Assembly (NCBI GenBank): GCA_934675205.1
Contig: CAKUPQ010000001.1
Span: forward strand, 62,001 to 126,000
From: an uncultured Flavobacteriaceae bacterium
GTDB lineage: Bacteria > Bacteroidota > Bacteroidia > Flavobacteriales > Flavobacteriaceae
DNA length: 64,000 bases
Direction of reading: 5' to 3'
The notes under the pieces: generated by a model
The model's database searches: none
Told to the model about the DNA's origin: nothing
The model's input: only the letters and a program-made list of their open reading frames with translations
Part shown: piece after piece, positions 1 to 9,903 of the stretch
Layout: each line of letters begins with the position of its first letter
Position numbering within the stretch: position 1 is the first letter of the stretch
Program-made: the position numbers and the translations under genes

Positions 1-98
1 AAGTGGTTGATTTCATTAAAAATCAGCTTGTTATATTCTGCCATAACAAGCAGTTTATCGAAGATAAAACAGGTTTTGGAGCAAAGGAAACATACTAA
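1..98 (+). CDS. C-terminal fragment of an unidentified protein
   Basis: Reading from base 3 gives 31 codons ending in TAA at 96-98 (last residues GFGAKETY), with codon use like the neighbouring genes. The rest of the gene lies outside the window. Another frame is also open across this short stretch, so the reading frame is a judgement from codon use. I do not recognise the protein. Confidence 0.4.
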   Translation, partial: VVDFIKNQLVIFCHNKQFIEDKTGFGAKETY

Positions 99-132
99 TT
101 AAAGTATTAAATAGCAATTTCTCTATAAATCA

Positions 133-164
133 TTGTTTATCATATAGGTTTTTTGTTACATTTG
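133..164 (+). promoter_or_regulatory. Bacteroidetes-type promoter upstream of ruvA-sprA
   Basis: TTG at 133-135, a 21 bp spacer, then TACATTTG at 157-164. This fits the Bacteroidetes sigma-A consensus (TTG, 19-21 bp, TAnnTTTG). It would start transcription near 170, about 60 bases ahead of ruvA, and probably drives ruvA and the tightly linked sprA. Confidence 0.6.
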
Positions 165-227
165 GGGTCTTTTTGCGTTATAGATAATTGGTTATAAACC
201 ATTTTCAAAACACTCAAAACATAAAAA

Positions 228-809
228 ATGATTACACACATACAAGGAAAATTAGTTGAAAAAAATCCGACATACGTGGTCATCGACTGTCTGGGAGTTG
301 GATATTATATCAACATTTCATTACATACTTTTTCGCTTATTCCCGATTCGGAAAGCATAAAAATGTTTACCTATCTTCAGGTAAAAGAAGACGGACATAC
401 ACTTTATGGCTTTGTCGAAAAATCAGAAAGAGAAATTTTTAAATTATTAATTTCAATTTCGGGAATCGGACCATCAATTGCAAGAACGATGCTTTCGTCC
501 TTAACTCCCAAACAGGTTATTGAAGCGATTGCCTCATCTGATATTGCTACCATTCAGTCTGCAAAAGGAATCGGAGCAAAAACAGCTCAAAGAGTTATCA
601 TCGAGCTGAAAGAAAAAGTGTTAAAAATCTATGATTTGGACGAAGTTTCTACTTTTTCGGACAATACAAATAAATCTGAAGCGTTATCTGCTTTGGAGGT
701 TTTAGGATTTAATCGAAAAATAGCCGAAAAAGCAATCGAAAAAGTGCTGAAAGAAACTCCACAAACATCTGTTGAAAATATTATAAAACAGGCTTTAAAA
801 AATTTATAA
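228..809 (+). CDS. ruvA: Holliday junction branch migration protein RuvA
   Basis: RuvA binds four-way Holliday junctions as a tetramer and loads the RuvB motor for branch migration in cytoplasmic recombination repair. The 193-residue protein has the usual family length and layout: an N-terminal OB-fold (about 1-62, beginning MITHIQGKL), two helix-hairpin-helix motifs (ISGIGPSIA and AKGIGAKTA, about 75-125), and a C-terminal RuvB-contacting domain (about 148-193). The ATG at 228 gives the standard N terminus. Only 4 bases separate its stop from the sprA start, so the two are likely co-transcribed, an order seen across flavobacteria. Confidence 0.97.
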   Translation: MITHIQGKLVEKNPTYVVIDCLGVGYYINISLHTFSLIPDSESIKMFTYLQVKEDGHTLYGFVEKSEREIFKLLISISGIGPSIARTMLSSLTPKQVIEAIASSDIATIQSAKGIGAKTAQRVIIELKEKVLKIYDLDEVSTFSDNTNKSEALSALEVLGFNRKIAEKAIEKVLKETPQTSVENIIKQALKNL

Positions 810-813
810 TTAC

Positions 814-3800
814 TTGAAGACTACATACATTAATACGGTTAAACCGCTTTTCGTTAAAGCATTATTTTTAGGTAGTTTCCTTTTCGGATTAAGCGTAAAT
901 GCTCAACAAGAAGTTGTACAGGACAGTGTAAAAACGGGATACGATTCGGGAAATATCGAAATGCAAAACCCTCCGAGTATTTCGCAGGTGTACGAGTATG
1001 ACCCTGTTTTGGATAGATATGTACTGAACAATAAATTAGGAAATATCAACATCAGCTATCCTTTATTCCTTACTCCAAAAGAATATGAAGACAGATTGAT
1101 GAAAGAATCCATTAGTGATTATTTTAAACAAAAATCACAAGCAATGAATTCTGAAGACCCTAATATTGCTCGAGATGTTCTGCCGGGTTATAAAGTACAT
1201 TCCAAACTTTTTGAAAGCATTTTCGGAGGAAACTCCATAGATGTAAAACCAACAGGTTCGGTAGAATTGGACTTGGGAATCCGTTTTTCAAAACAAGACA
1301 ATCCCGCACTTTCTCCGAGAAACAGAACGAATTTAGGGTTTGATTTCAACCAGCGAATTAGTGTCGGACTTAACGGAATGGTCGGAACGAGATTAAAGGT
1401 TTCGGGAAATTACGACACCCAATCGACTTTTAATTTTCAAAACTTGATTAAGCTCGAATATTCTCCGACAGAAGACGATATTATTCAGAAAATTGAAGTC
1501 GGAAACGTAAGTTTCCCGTTGAATACTTCTTTGATTCGTGGAGCTCAAAGTTTGTTTGGGGTTAAGGCACAATTACAATTCGGAAAAACGACCGTAACGG
1601 GAATTTTCTCCGAGCAACGTTCTGAAACCAAAGGAGTAACAGTTGAGGGAGGAGGAATGTTACAGGATTTTGAGTTGTTTGCTATGGATTATGATGCAGA
1701 CCGACATTATTTCTTGTCGCAATATTTCAGAAACAAATATGATGAAGCGCTACGAAATTATCCGCTTATTGACAGTAGGGTTCAAATTACTCGTATTGAA
1801 GTTTGGGTTACGAATCGTCAAAACCGAATCAATGCAACAACGCTTGACGGATTCAACAACAGAAATATTATCGGAATACAGGATTTGGGGGAAGCTCAAT
1901 ATTCGGGAATTCCCGATGACCAATTAGTGGTTATCAATCCGAGTGGAGGGTTTTTTAACGTACTCCCGAACACTCCTTCTGATAACGCAAACAACAAATA
2001 CAACCCAAAACAAATAGGGTCTAACTATCTGAACAGCAACATTCGTGAGGTTGCGACTGCCAATTCGGGATTCAATATTCCGGGAGGAGTTGCCAATGAG
2101 GGAACGGATTATTTCAAATTAGAAAATGCAAGAAAGCTAAACCCAAATGAGTTTTCGTATCACCCACAATTGGGATATATCTCATTAAATCAAAAGCTGA
2201 ATAACGATGAGGTTTTGGCTGTTGCTTATCAATATACCATAGGAGGACAAGTCTATCAGGTAGGAGAATTTGGTACAGACGGAGTTGATGCAACGGTTGT
2301 TACAGAAAATTCCGACCCGAATATGGGAGAAATTCCGACTACACAGGCATTGATTCTGAAAATGCTGAAAAGCAATATTACTAACGTAAGTCAACCGGTT
2401 TGGAATTTGATGATGAAAAACATCTATTCGATTCCCGGAGGAGCTCAATTAGAAGAAGACGGATTCCGTTTTAATATTTTATATACCGACCCGTCTCCAC
2501 TGAATTATATTACTCCTGCACAAGGAGCAACATTACCTGATGATGTGGCAGACACTCCGTTATTGAAAGTTTTTCATTTAGACCGATTGAATTATAACAA
2601 TGACCCACAGGCAGGAGGAGATGGTTTTTTTGATTATATCCCTACCGCTTCAGGAAATAATCCGCTATCTGAACAAAGTCAGTACGGAAATATGGGAAAT
2701 CCGAACGACCAACAGAGTAATATGGGAGGATACGGAGGTATGGGAGGATACGGAAACAGCCAAAGTCAGCAGTATTCCGATAATACTTTTACAGGGATAA
2801 CCATTGACCCGAAATATGGACGAATTATATTTACAAGCGTTGAGCCTTTCGGAAAGCATTTATTCGAAAAATTAAAAGCCTCTCCGATTGAGATTTACCA
2901 TGACGAAAATACGTACAATCCGAATCAGAACAAATACGTTTTCACAAGTTTGTATCGCAGTACTCAAGCCGCATCATTACAGGAAAGCGACAAAAATAAA
3001 TTTTTGCTGAAAGGACGCTTCCGTTCAACTATGGGAGACGGAATTTCGGTTGGAGCAATTAATATACCGCAAGGGTCGGTTATCGTAAGAGCAGGAGGAA
3101 GAATTTTGGTAGAGGGACAGGATTATACCGTAAATTATCAGCAGGGAAAAGTACATATTGTGGATCCGTCCATCCAGGCATCGGGAATTCCGATTGAGAT
3201 TTCGGTTGAAAACAATCAGGTTTTCGGACAGCAGACCAAGCGTTTTTATGGAGTTAATATTGAACATAAATTCAATGATAAATTCCTTGTCGGAGGTACG
3301 TTTTTGCGAATGGCAGAAAAGCCTTTTACCCAAAAATCAAGCTACGGACAAGAATCCGTAAACAACACCATTTACGGGCTAAACCTTAATTATTCTACCG
3401 AAGTACCTTTTTTCACACGATTAGCAAACAAATTGCCAAATATAGATACCGATGTTCCGTCTAATTTTTCAGTAAGAGGAGAAGTTGCAGTACTCAAATC
3501 CGACACTCCTAAAGGAGATCAATTTGACGGAGAAGCCACAGTTTATGTTGAGAATTTCGAAGGTTCTCAAACCAATTTGGATATGAGGTCGCCTTATGCG
3601 TGGAGTTTATCGAGTGCTCCTATCGGTTTCGGAGGAGAAATAAACGTTACAGACAAAGACTCTCCGACTAACTTGGAGGCAGGATACAAAAGAGCCAAAT
3701 TATCTTGGTACACCATTGACCCGATTTTCTATACGAGTCAAAGACCATCGGGAATTTCGGCAGATGATTTGTCGTCTAACAGAACTCGTAGAGTTTATAT

Positions 3801-6800
3801 AAGAGAGCTTTATCCGGTAACTGATGTTGTGCAAGGACAAACAACAGTCGTACCAACTCTTGATTTGACCTACTACCCAACCGAAAGAGGTCCTTATAAT
3901 TTCAATCCGTTGGCAAACGGAACCAATACCTTACCAAATCCGCAGGATAATTGGGCAGGGATTATGAGGGGAATTACCTCTACCAACTTCGAACAGGCAA
4001 ACGTAGAATATATTCAATTTTGGTTGTTAGACCCGTTTGTCGGAAATCCGGGAGATACCTCAAATCCGTTTAATTCGGGTCAGTTGCGAATCAATTTAGG
4101 AGAAATTTCGGAAGATGTTCTGAAAGACGGACGTAAAATGTACGAAAACGGATTGCCCGAAGCAGGATCGAATCAGGCTACAATTTCGACTGCCTGGGGG
4201 AAAGCTCCTGCATCACAATCCTTGATTTATGCCTTTGACACGAATGAAGGGAATAGAGCCGTTCAGGATTTAGGATTCAACGGATTGACCGATGATGAAG
4301 AAGCCCAAATGTTCCCTGCTTTTGCAGGAATAGCAGACCCTGCACAGGACAATTATGAAAACTTTTTGGCCGCACAAGGAAATGTGTTGGATAGATATAA
4401 AAGATATAACGGAGTTCAGGGGAATTCACCTGTAAATTTATCGGACAACAACAGAGGAAGTACTACACTTCCTGATGTGGAGGACGTAAACCGTGATAAT
4501 ACGATGAATACGATTGACGCTTATTATGAGTACACAATTGACATTCAACCCAATATGCAGGAAGGACAAAGTTACGTTACTAACATAATGAACACTACTG
4601 CAGAATTTAGCGGACAAGGACCAAATGGGGAAACCTCAACTCCTGCACGTTGGATTCAGTTTAAAGTACCAATAACGGAAGGGAATGCCATAGGAGGAAT
4701 ATCTGATTTACGTTCTATTCGTTTTATGAGAATGTATCTGACAGGCTTTTCAGAAGAAGTTACACTTCGTTTCGGTTCGCTTGATTTGGTTCGCAGTGAG
4801 TGGAGACGTTATACAAAATCGTTAGACCCTTTTGAAACTAATGATGAAGACCTGAATGACAATACAGCTTTTGACGTACAAACAGTAAACGTACAAGAAA
4901 ACGGAGACCGTTCTCCTATTAAATACGTAACTCCTCCGGGAGTTCAGAGAGAACAACTCTATCAGAACAATACGCTTATCAATCAGAACGAGCAATCGCT
5001 TTCGTTGCGAATTTCGAGTGCGACAGGTGGTTACACAGGTGGTTTGGAACCTCACGATTCCCGTGCTGTATTCAAGCAGGTTAATGTGGATATGCGTCAG
5101 TACAAAAGGCTGAAAATGTTCTTGCACGCAGAGTCTTTACCAATGCTTTCGGCTGAATATCCGAACGGAGAAACCTCTCCCTTGTTAGATGACCAAATGG
5201 TAGCTTTTATCCGTTTTGGTAATGACTTTACGCAAAACTTTTATCAGGTTGAAGTACCGCTTAAAGTTACTCCCGAGGGAGCAACAATTGATACGGATAT
5301 CTGGCCCGAAGCAAATAACCTTGATGTAAGTTTAGATTTGTTGACCAAACTCAAAATTTTGGCAATGAGTGCTGACTGGGGAGCAATTCCTCCAAATGAC
5401 AACGGAATTTTCTATAAATACGTTGCAGATGCAGAAATAGGAGGTCCTGTTGACAGCCAAATGAGAATCGGTATCAAAGGAAATCCGAATTTTGGTTATG
5501 TTCGTACTTTAATGTTAGGGCTTAAAAACGTATCGAATGACCAAATCAGAGGAGAAGTTTGGTTTAACGAGCTTCGCTTGTCAGAAATGGACAATCGTGG
5601 AGGTATGGCAGCTACGTTGAGTATGGATACCAACTTTGCTGATTTTGCAAATTTCTCGGCTACCGGTAATATGAATACTATCGGTTTTGGAGGAATTGAA
5701 GACAAACCACAACAAAGAAGCCGTGAAGACAGGTATCAGTACAATATCGTTTCGAGCTTTCAATTAGGTAAACTTCTTCCGAACAAATGGAACGTTCGTC
5801 TTCCGTTCAGTTATTCGTATGGAGAAGAATTTATCACTCCCGAATACGATCCGTATTATCAGGATATTCGTTTAGAGCAATACCTTGATGTTGCTCCCGA
5901 ATCAGAACAAAGCAACATCAAAGACAGAGCTGTTGAATATACCAAAGTCAAAAGCATAAACTTTATCGGAGTTACCAAAGACAAAGCTCCTGAACAAAAA
6001 CCACAGGTTTATGATCCTGAAAACATAACGCTTTCGTATTCTTATACGCAAACCGACCATCACAGCTACGAGCTTGAAAATATGTTTGATCAACAAGTTC
6101 AGACTACTGCCGATTACAGCTATAATTTTGATGCAAAACCTGTCGAGCCGTTCAAAAACTCACAGTTTATGAGCAAAAGCAAATATTGGAAGCTGTTACA
6201 GGATTTTAATTTCAACTATTTGCCGTCTAATATTACGTTCAACACGAGTATTTTAAGGAATTACAACAGACAGCAGTTCCGTCAGGTTGAGGTACAAGGA
6301 ATTGCATTAGACCCGTTGTACAGACGTAATTATATGTTTAACTATAACTACGGATTCAACTACAATCTGACCAAAAAGCTGAAAATTAATTATAACGTAA
6401 CTACGAGCAATATCGTTCGAAACTATTTGGACGAAGATAATGCACCGATAGATTCTTACGGAGTATGGGACGATTTTTGGAATACGGGAGAGCCGAATCA
6501 GCATACACAACAGATTGTGCTTAATTATGAAATGCCTTTTGAGAAGATTCCGTTTTTGAACTTTTTGAAATCTACTTATACGTATAATTCCAACTTCAAC
6601 TGGCAACGTTCTCCGGACGGATTCCGTACTCTGGAAACAGCAGGCGGATTGAGATATGATTTAGGAAATACGATTCAGAATTCGAATACACATCAGTTGA
6701 ATACGACTCTTAATATGGATTCGTTTTACAAATATATCGGTCTGACCAAAAAGCCTCAAACCAAAACTCCTGCAAGACCAACAGGAGGAGCTCCGGTTCC

Positions 6801-8202
6801 GGGACAAAGAGTTTCGGGAGGAAATCAGCCACAGGCAAATGACCGAAGCGGAGCAGTTGACTTCCTGATCGGATTGGCAACAAGCCTCAAGACCGTTCAG
6901 CTAAATTATACGGAAAATAGCGGAACAGTACTTCCGGGATATTTGCCGTCTATTGGATTTTTGGGAACATCAAGACCAACATTAGGTTTTGTTATGGGAA
7001 GTCAGGACGATGTGAGATATGAAGCTGCTGTAAACGGTTGGCTTACCAACTATCCGGAATACAATCAAAGCTATACTCAAATAAGCAATCAGTTGTTGAA
7101 TTTTACGGCTTCGTTACAGCCGATTACGGATTTAACTATTGATTTAATGGCTGACAGAAACCATTCGGAAAATTATTCGGAGCAATATGATATTTTTAAC
7201 GGAGAATACAATTCTCGCTCTCCGTATGACTATGGAAATTTCTCCATTTCGACCAATATGATTCGTTCCGCTTTCTCTCAAAGTGACGAAACATTCTCAC
7301 AAGCATTTCAGGATTTTAGAGATAACAGGCTGACTATTGCGAATCGTTTGGCTGAAAACAGAGGAATTGATTTGAATAATCCTACCAATATTGGTACTGA
7401 CGGATTCCCTGTTGGCTACGGAAAAACAAGTCAGGAAGTGTTGTTACCTGCCTTTGTTTCTGCTTATACGGGACAAAGTGCTTCGGGAGTTTCTTTGGGA
7501 GCTTTGAGGGATATTCCTATCCCCGGCTGGAACGTCAGATATACAGGATTGATGAAATTGCAGTACTTTAAAGATAAATTCAGAAGATTTTCGTTGCGTC
7601 ACGGTTATAAATCGACTTATTCTATCAATTCTTATCGCTCCAATTTCGAGTACGACCGAGACCCGAACGGATTAGACGCAGCAGGAAATTATCAGCCTCA
7701 AACAATTGTATCAAATGTGAATTTGGTTGAGCAGTTCAATCCGCTTATAGGAATAGATTTTGAAATGAAAAACTCGTTTAACATCAAAGCAGAAATCAAA
7801 AAAGACAGAGCTTTATCGTTGAGTTTTGACAATAATTTATTAACCGAAATGCAAGGACAGACCTATGTTTTCGGAACAGGATACCGCATTAAAGATGTGG
7901 TTATCAACACAACATTGGCTGATAATGCTACCAATACGATTAAAAGTGATTTGAATTTGAGAGTTGATTTTAATTATACAAATAACAAAACAATTGTCCG
8001 TTATTTGGATTATGACAACAACGAGCTTGGAGGAGGACAAAATATGTGGTCTGCAAAATTTCAGGCAGATTATGCTTTTAGTCGAAACTTTACCGTAATT
8101 TTGTACTATGATCATTCGTTCTCAAAAGCGGTTATTTCTACCGCTTACCCGATTACGAATATCAGAGCAGGATTTACATTGAGATATAATTTCGGAAATT
8201 AA
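814..8202 (+). CDS. sprA: Type IX secretion outer-membrane translocon SprA (Sov)
   Basis: SprA forms the giant outer-membrane beta-barrel through which T9SS cargo, including gliding adhesins, leaves the cell. The 2,462 residues match the family's unusual size (about 2,400 in Flavobacterium). A signal peptide ends near residue 31 (SVNA, then QQ), and the sequence is rich in alternating beta-strand patterns to an aromatic C terminus (LRYNFGN). The start is TTG at 814, 4 bases after ruvA; no better start precedes the signal peptide. A Gly/Gln/Asn/Met-rich tract lies at about residues 620-655 (GGYGGMGGYG). The type A sorting tails on the proteins at 13,254 and 14,725 mark them as likely cargo. 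Confidence 0.97.
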   Translation: MKTTYINTVKPLFVKALFLGSFLFGLSVNAQQEVVQDSVKTGYDSGNIEMQNPPSISQVYEYDPVLDRYVLNNKLGNINISYPLFLTPKEYEDRLMKESISDYFKQKSQAMNSEDPNIARDVLPGYKVHSKLFESIFGGNSIDVKPTGSVELDLGIRFSKQDNPALSPRNRTNLGFDFNQRISVGLNGMVGTRLKVSGNYDTQSTFNFQNLIKLEYSPTEDDIIQKIEVGNVSFPLNTSLIRGAQSLFGVKAQLQFGKTTVTGIFSEQRSETKGVTVEGGGMLQDFELFAMDYDADRHYFLSQYFRNKYDEALRNYPLIDSRVQITRIEVWVTNRQNRINATTLDGFNNRNIIGIQDLGEAQYSGIPDDQLVVINPSGGFFNVLPNTPSDNANNKYNPKQIGSNYLNSNIREVATANSGFNIPGGVANEGTDYFKLENARKLNPNEFSYHPQLGYISLNQKLNNDEVLAVAYQYTIGGQVYQVGEFGTDGVDATVVTENSDPNMGEIPTTQALILKMLKSNITNVSQPVWNLMMKNIYSIPGGAQLEEDGFRFNILYTDPSPLNYITPAQGATLPDDVADTPLLKVFHLDRLNYNNDPQAGGDGFFDYIPTASGNNPLSEQSQYGNMGNPNDQQSNMGGYGGMGGYGNSQSQQYSDNTFTGITIDPKYGRIIFTSVEPFGKHLFEKLKASPIEIYHDENTYNPNQNKYVFTSLYRSTQAASLQESDKNKFLLKGRFRSTMGDGISVGAINIPQGSVIVRAGGRILVEGQDYTVNYQQGKVHIVDPSIQASGIPIEISVENNQVFGQQTKRFYGVNIEHKFNDKFLVGGTFLRMAEKPFTQKSSYGQESVNNTIYGLNLNYSTEVPFFTRLANKLPNIDTDVPSNFSVRGEVAVLKSDTPKGDQFDGEATVYVENFEGSQTNLDMRSPYAWSLSSAPIGFGGEINVTDKDSPTNLEAGYKRAKLSWYTIDPIFYTSQRPSGISADDLSSNRTRRVYIRELYPVTDVVQGQTTVVPTLDLTYYPTERGPYNFNPLANGTNTLPNPQDNWAGIMRGITSTNFEQANVEYIQFWLLDPFVGNPGDTSNPFNSGQLRINLGEISEDVLKDGRKMYENGLPEAGSNQATISTAWGKAPASQSLIYAFDTNEGNRAVQDLGFNGLTDDEEAQMFPAFAGIADPAQDNYENFLAAQGNVLDRYKRYNGVQGNSPVNLSDNNRGSTTLPDVEDVNRDNTMNTIDAYYEYTIDIQPNMQEGQSYVTNIMNTTAEFSGQGPNGETSTPARWIQFKVPITEGNAIGGISDLRSIRFMRMYLTGFSEEVTLRFGSLDLVRSEWRRYTKSLDPFETNDEDLNDNTAFDVQTVNVQENGDRSPIKYVTPPGVQREQLYQNNTLINQNEQSLSLRISSATGGYTGGLEPHDSRAVFKQVNVDMRQYKRLKMFLHAESLPMLSAEYPNGETSPLLDDQMVAFIRFGNDFTQNFYQVEVPLKVTPEGATIDTDIWPEANNLDVSLDLLTKLKILAMSADWGAIPPNDNGIFYKYVADAEIGGPVDSQMRIGIKGNPNFGYVRTLMLGLKNVSNDQIRGEVWFNELRLSEMDNRGGMAATLSMDTNFADFANFSATGNMNTIGFGGIEDKPQQRSREDRYQYNIVSSFQLGKLLPNKWNVRLPFSYSYGEEFITPEYDPYYQDIRLEQYLDVAPESEQSNIKDRAVEYTKVKSINFIGVTKDKAPEQKPQVYDPENITLSYSYTQTDHHSYELENMFDQQVQTTADYSYNFDAKPVEPFKNSQFMSKSKYWKLLQDFNFNYLPSNITFNTSILRNYNRQQFRQVEVQGIALDPLYRRNYMFNYNYGFNYNLTKKLKINYNVTTSNIVRNYLDEDNAPIDSYGVWDDFWNTGEPNQHTQQIVLNYEMPFEKIPFLNFLKSTYTYNSNFNWQRSPDGFRTLETAGGLRYDLGNTIQNSNTHQLNTTLNMDSFYKYIGLTKKPQTKTPARPTGGAPVPGQRVSGGNQPQANDRSGAVDFLIGLATSLKTVQLNYTENSGTVLPGYLPSIGFLGTSRPTLGFVMGSQDDVRYEAAVNGWLTNYPEYNQSYTQISNQLLNFTASLQPITDLTIDLMADRNHSENYSEQYDIFNGEYNSRSPYDYGNFSISTNMIRSAFSQSDETFSQAFQDFRDNRLTIANRLAENRGIDLNNPTNIGTDGFPVGYGKTSQEVLLPAFVSAYTGQSASGVSLGALRDIPIPGWNVRYTGLMKLQYFKDKFRRFSLRHGYKSTYSINSYRSNFEYDRDPNGLDAAGNYQPQTIVSNVNLVEQFNPLIGIDFEMKNSFNIKAEIKKDRALSLSFDNNLLTEMQGQTYVFGTGYRIKDVVINTTLADNATNTIKSDLNLRVDFNYTNNKTIVRYLDYDNNELGGGQNMWSAKFQADYAFSRNFTVILYYDHSFSKAVISTAYPITNIRAGFTLRYNFGN

Positions 8203-8233
8203 AATATACTAACTTTATAACTTTATAATTAAA

Positions 8234-8614
8234 ATGAACATTCCAAACAACTTAAAGTACACAAAAGACCACGAGTGGGTAACCATTGACGGAGATGTGG
8301 CAACAGTAGGTATCACAGATTTCGCTCAAAAAGAATTGGGAGATATTGTTTATGTTGAAGTTGAATCCCTTGACCAAACTTTGGACAAAGACGAAATTTT
8401 CGGAACTGTCGAAGCAGTTAAAACCGTTTCTGATTTGTTTTTGCCTTTATCGGGTGAAATTATCGAATTCAACGAAGACCTTGAAACCAATCCCGAACTT
8501 GTAAACAGTGACCCGTATGGAGAGGGCTGGATGATTAAAGTGAAAATTTCAGATACATCAGAAATTGACGGATTGTTATCGGCTGATGATTACAAAAACC
8601 TGATTGGTGACTAA
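8234..8614 (+). CDS. gcvH: Glycine cleavage system H protein
   Basis: GcvH carries the lipoyl-bound aminomethyl group between the P, T and L proteins of the glycine cleavage system. It has the standard size of 126 residues, and the lipoylation site is Lys63 in [12 protein letters not shown]. The C-terminal half has the usual [15 protein letters not shown] motif. It begins 31 bases after sprA and overlaps the following VanZ-like gene, as in many flavobacterial sprA loci. No other gcv gene is present in the window. Confidence 0.97.
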   Translation: MNIPNNLKYTKDHEWVTIDGDVATVGITDFAQKELGDIVYVEVESLDQTLDKDEIFGTVEAVKTVSDLFLPLSGEIIEFNEDLETNPELVNSDPYGEGWMIKVKISDTSEIDGLLSADDYKNLIGD

Positions 8615-8996
8615 AAAAATATACTTTTGGGGAGCTGTTCTTTGGACGATTATTATTGTTGTCTTGAGTTTGGTTTCTTTTTCAAAAGTTCCAAAAGTAT
8701 TTTCAGAGCTTGGCTCGTATGACAAGCTGGTTCATTTTGTGTTCTATTTTGTATTTATTTTTTCGTGGGGAAATTATACTTTCTACGGAAAGCAAATACA
8801 AAGTAGAACACTTTTTTTATTGTTATATACCGCTTTAATTTTGGGGGGAATTATGGAATTATGTCAGGAATTTCTGACCGAAAGAAGAACAGCGGACATT
8901 TATGATATGTTTGCTAATTTTGCAGGAGCTTTAGCAGGAATGGGAGCTTTGTATCTTTATAAAAAACAGTTTAATAAAAAAAACACTGTTAATTAG
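8604..8996 (+). CDS. VanZ-like family membrane protein
   Basis: This is a 130-residue integral membrane protein with about four hydrophobic helices, related to the VanZ-like family (the family named after the teicoplanin-resistance gene vanZ). The [22 protein letters not shown] stretch, with its acidic E..Q.F motif and R-x-x-D-x-x-D pattern, is typical of the family. The start is TTG at 8604 or GTG at 8607; both overlap the end of gcvH, which suggests translational coupling. The molecular function of chromosomal VanZ-like proteins in Bacteroidota is not established, and antibiotic resistance should not be assumed. Confidence 0.85.
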   Translation: MVTKKIYFWGAVLWTIIIVVLSLVSFSKVPKVFSELGSYDKLVHFVFYFVFIFSWGNYTFYGKQIQSRTLFLLLYTALILGGIMELCQEFLTERRTADIYDMFANFAGALAGMGALYLYKKQFNKKNTVN

Positions 8997-9076
8997 CTTT
9001 AAACCACATAGGTCACATAGAAAAAAAGAAATTATGTGTTCTATGTATCCGTAAGATTTACTAAAAAATAATAATT

Positions 9077-9820
9077 ATGGAAATCAAACAATATTTAGAT
9101 TCTACCTATCTGAAAACAGCCGAGCAGGCAGGGCTTTCGGAAAGTGAAAACACAGAAGTTTCCCAAAAAATTATTCAGGAGGCTATTGATAACGATTTCA
9201 AGTTGATAATGATTCGTCCTGATGTAGTTCGTTTGGCCCGAACAATGATTGATAAAGCCAATTCTGAAGTATTGGTTGGAACGGTTATTGATTTTCCCGA
9301 AGGGAATTCTCCGATTACAACAAAACTCGAAGAAGCTCAACAAGCTATCGAAAATGGAGCAGACGAACTCGATTTTGTAATTGATTATACGGTGTTCAAA
9401 AACGGAGATTCTCAAAAACCGAAACAGGAAGTTTTGGAATGTACAAAACTCGGTTTGGACAACAACAAAATCGTAAAATGGATTATCGAAACCGCAGCTC
9501 TTAATCCGATGCAGATTGTTCAGATTTCGGCTCTTATCAAAAACGTAATTATCGCTAATTTTGATGAAGATGTTTACGAAAAAGTATTCGTAAAATCTTC
9601 AACAGGATTTTATAAAACTCCAAACGGAGAACCCAACGGAGCCACTATTGAGGGAATAAAACTAATGATTGAAAATTCGTTTCCCTTACCTGTCAAGGCT
9701 TCGGGAGGAGTTCGCTCTTTGGAAGAGGCAGAACAAATGATTGCGTTAGGGGTAAAACGTATCGGAACTTCATCTGCCAAAATCATTGCAGACGGAGGAA
9801 TTTCAAAAAACGGATATTGA
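9077..9820 (+). CDS. deoC: Deoxyribose-phosphate aldolase
   Basis: DeoC cleaves 2-deoxyribose 5-phosphate to glyceraldehyde 3-phosphate and acetaldehyde in deoxynucleoside catabolism. The 247-residue TIM barrel keeps the Schiff-base lysine Lys173 (FVKSSTGF), the second lysine Lys207 (VKASGGVR) and an acidic residue at Asp99 (ELDF). The 34-residue spacing of the lysines matches E. coli Lys167/Lys201. The 80-base upstream gap contains imperfect CACATAG/CTATGTG repeats and no clear promoter. The gene ends before a bidirectional terminator that faces gltA. Confidence 0.95.
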   Translation: MEIKQYLDSTYLKTAEQAGLSESENTEVSQKIIQEAIDNDFKLIMIRPDVVRLARTMIDKANSEVLVGTVIDFPEGNSPITTKLEEAQQAIENGADELDFVIDYTVFKNGDSQKPKQEVLECTKLGLDNNKIVKWIIETAALNPMQIVQISALIKNVIIANFDEDVYEKVFVKSSTGFYKTPNGEPNGATIEGIKLMIENSFPLPVKASGGVRSLEEAEQMIALGVKRIGTSSAKIIADGGISKNGY

Positions 9821-9869
9821 TATACGGTTGTATGACGTACAACTTCTTACATCTTGAAGTTTTACATCA

Positions 9870-9900
9870 AAAAAAAGACGAACAATGTTCGTCTTTTTTT
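9870..9900. terminator. Bidirectional intrinsic terminator between deoC and gltA
   Basis: GACGAAC (9877-9883) pairs with GTTCGTC (9887-9893) around a 3-base loop. The hairpin is flanked by A8 on the left and T7 on the right, so it works for both convergent genes. Confidence 0.9.
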
Positions 9901-9903
9901 AGT

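Noticed and set aside
8604..8996. VanZ-type glycopeptide resistance
   Set aside because: VanZ-like membrane proteins are common chromosomal genes, and no van genes are present; resistance cannot be claimed.
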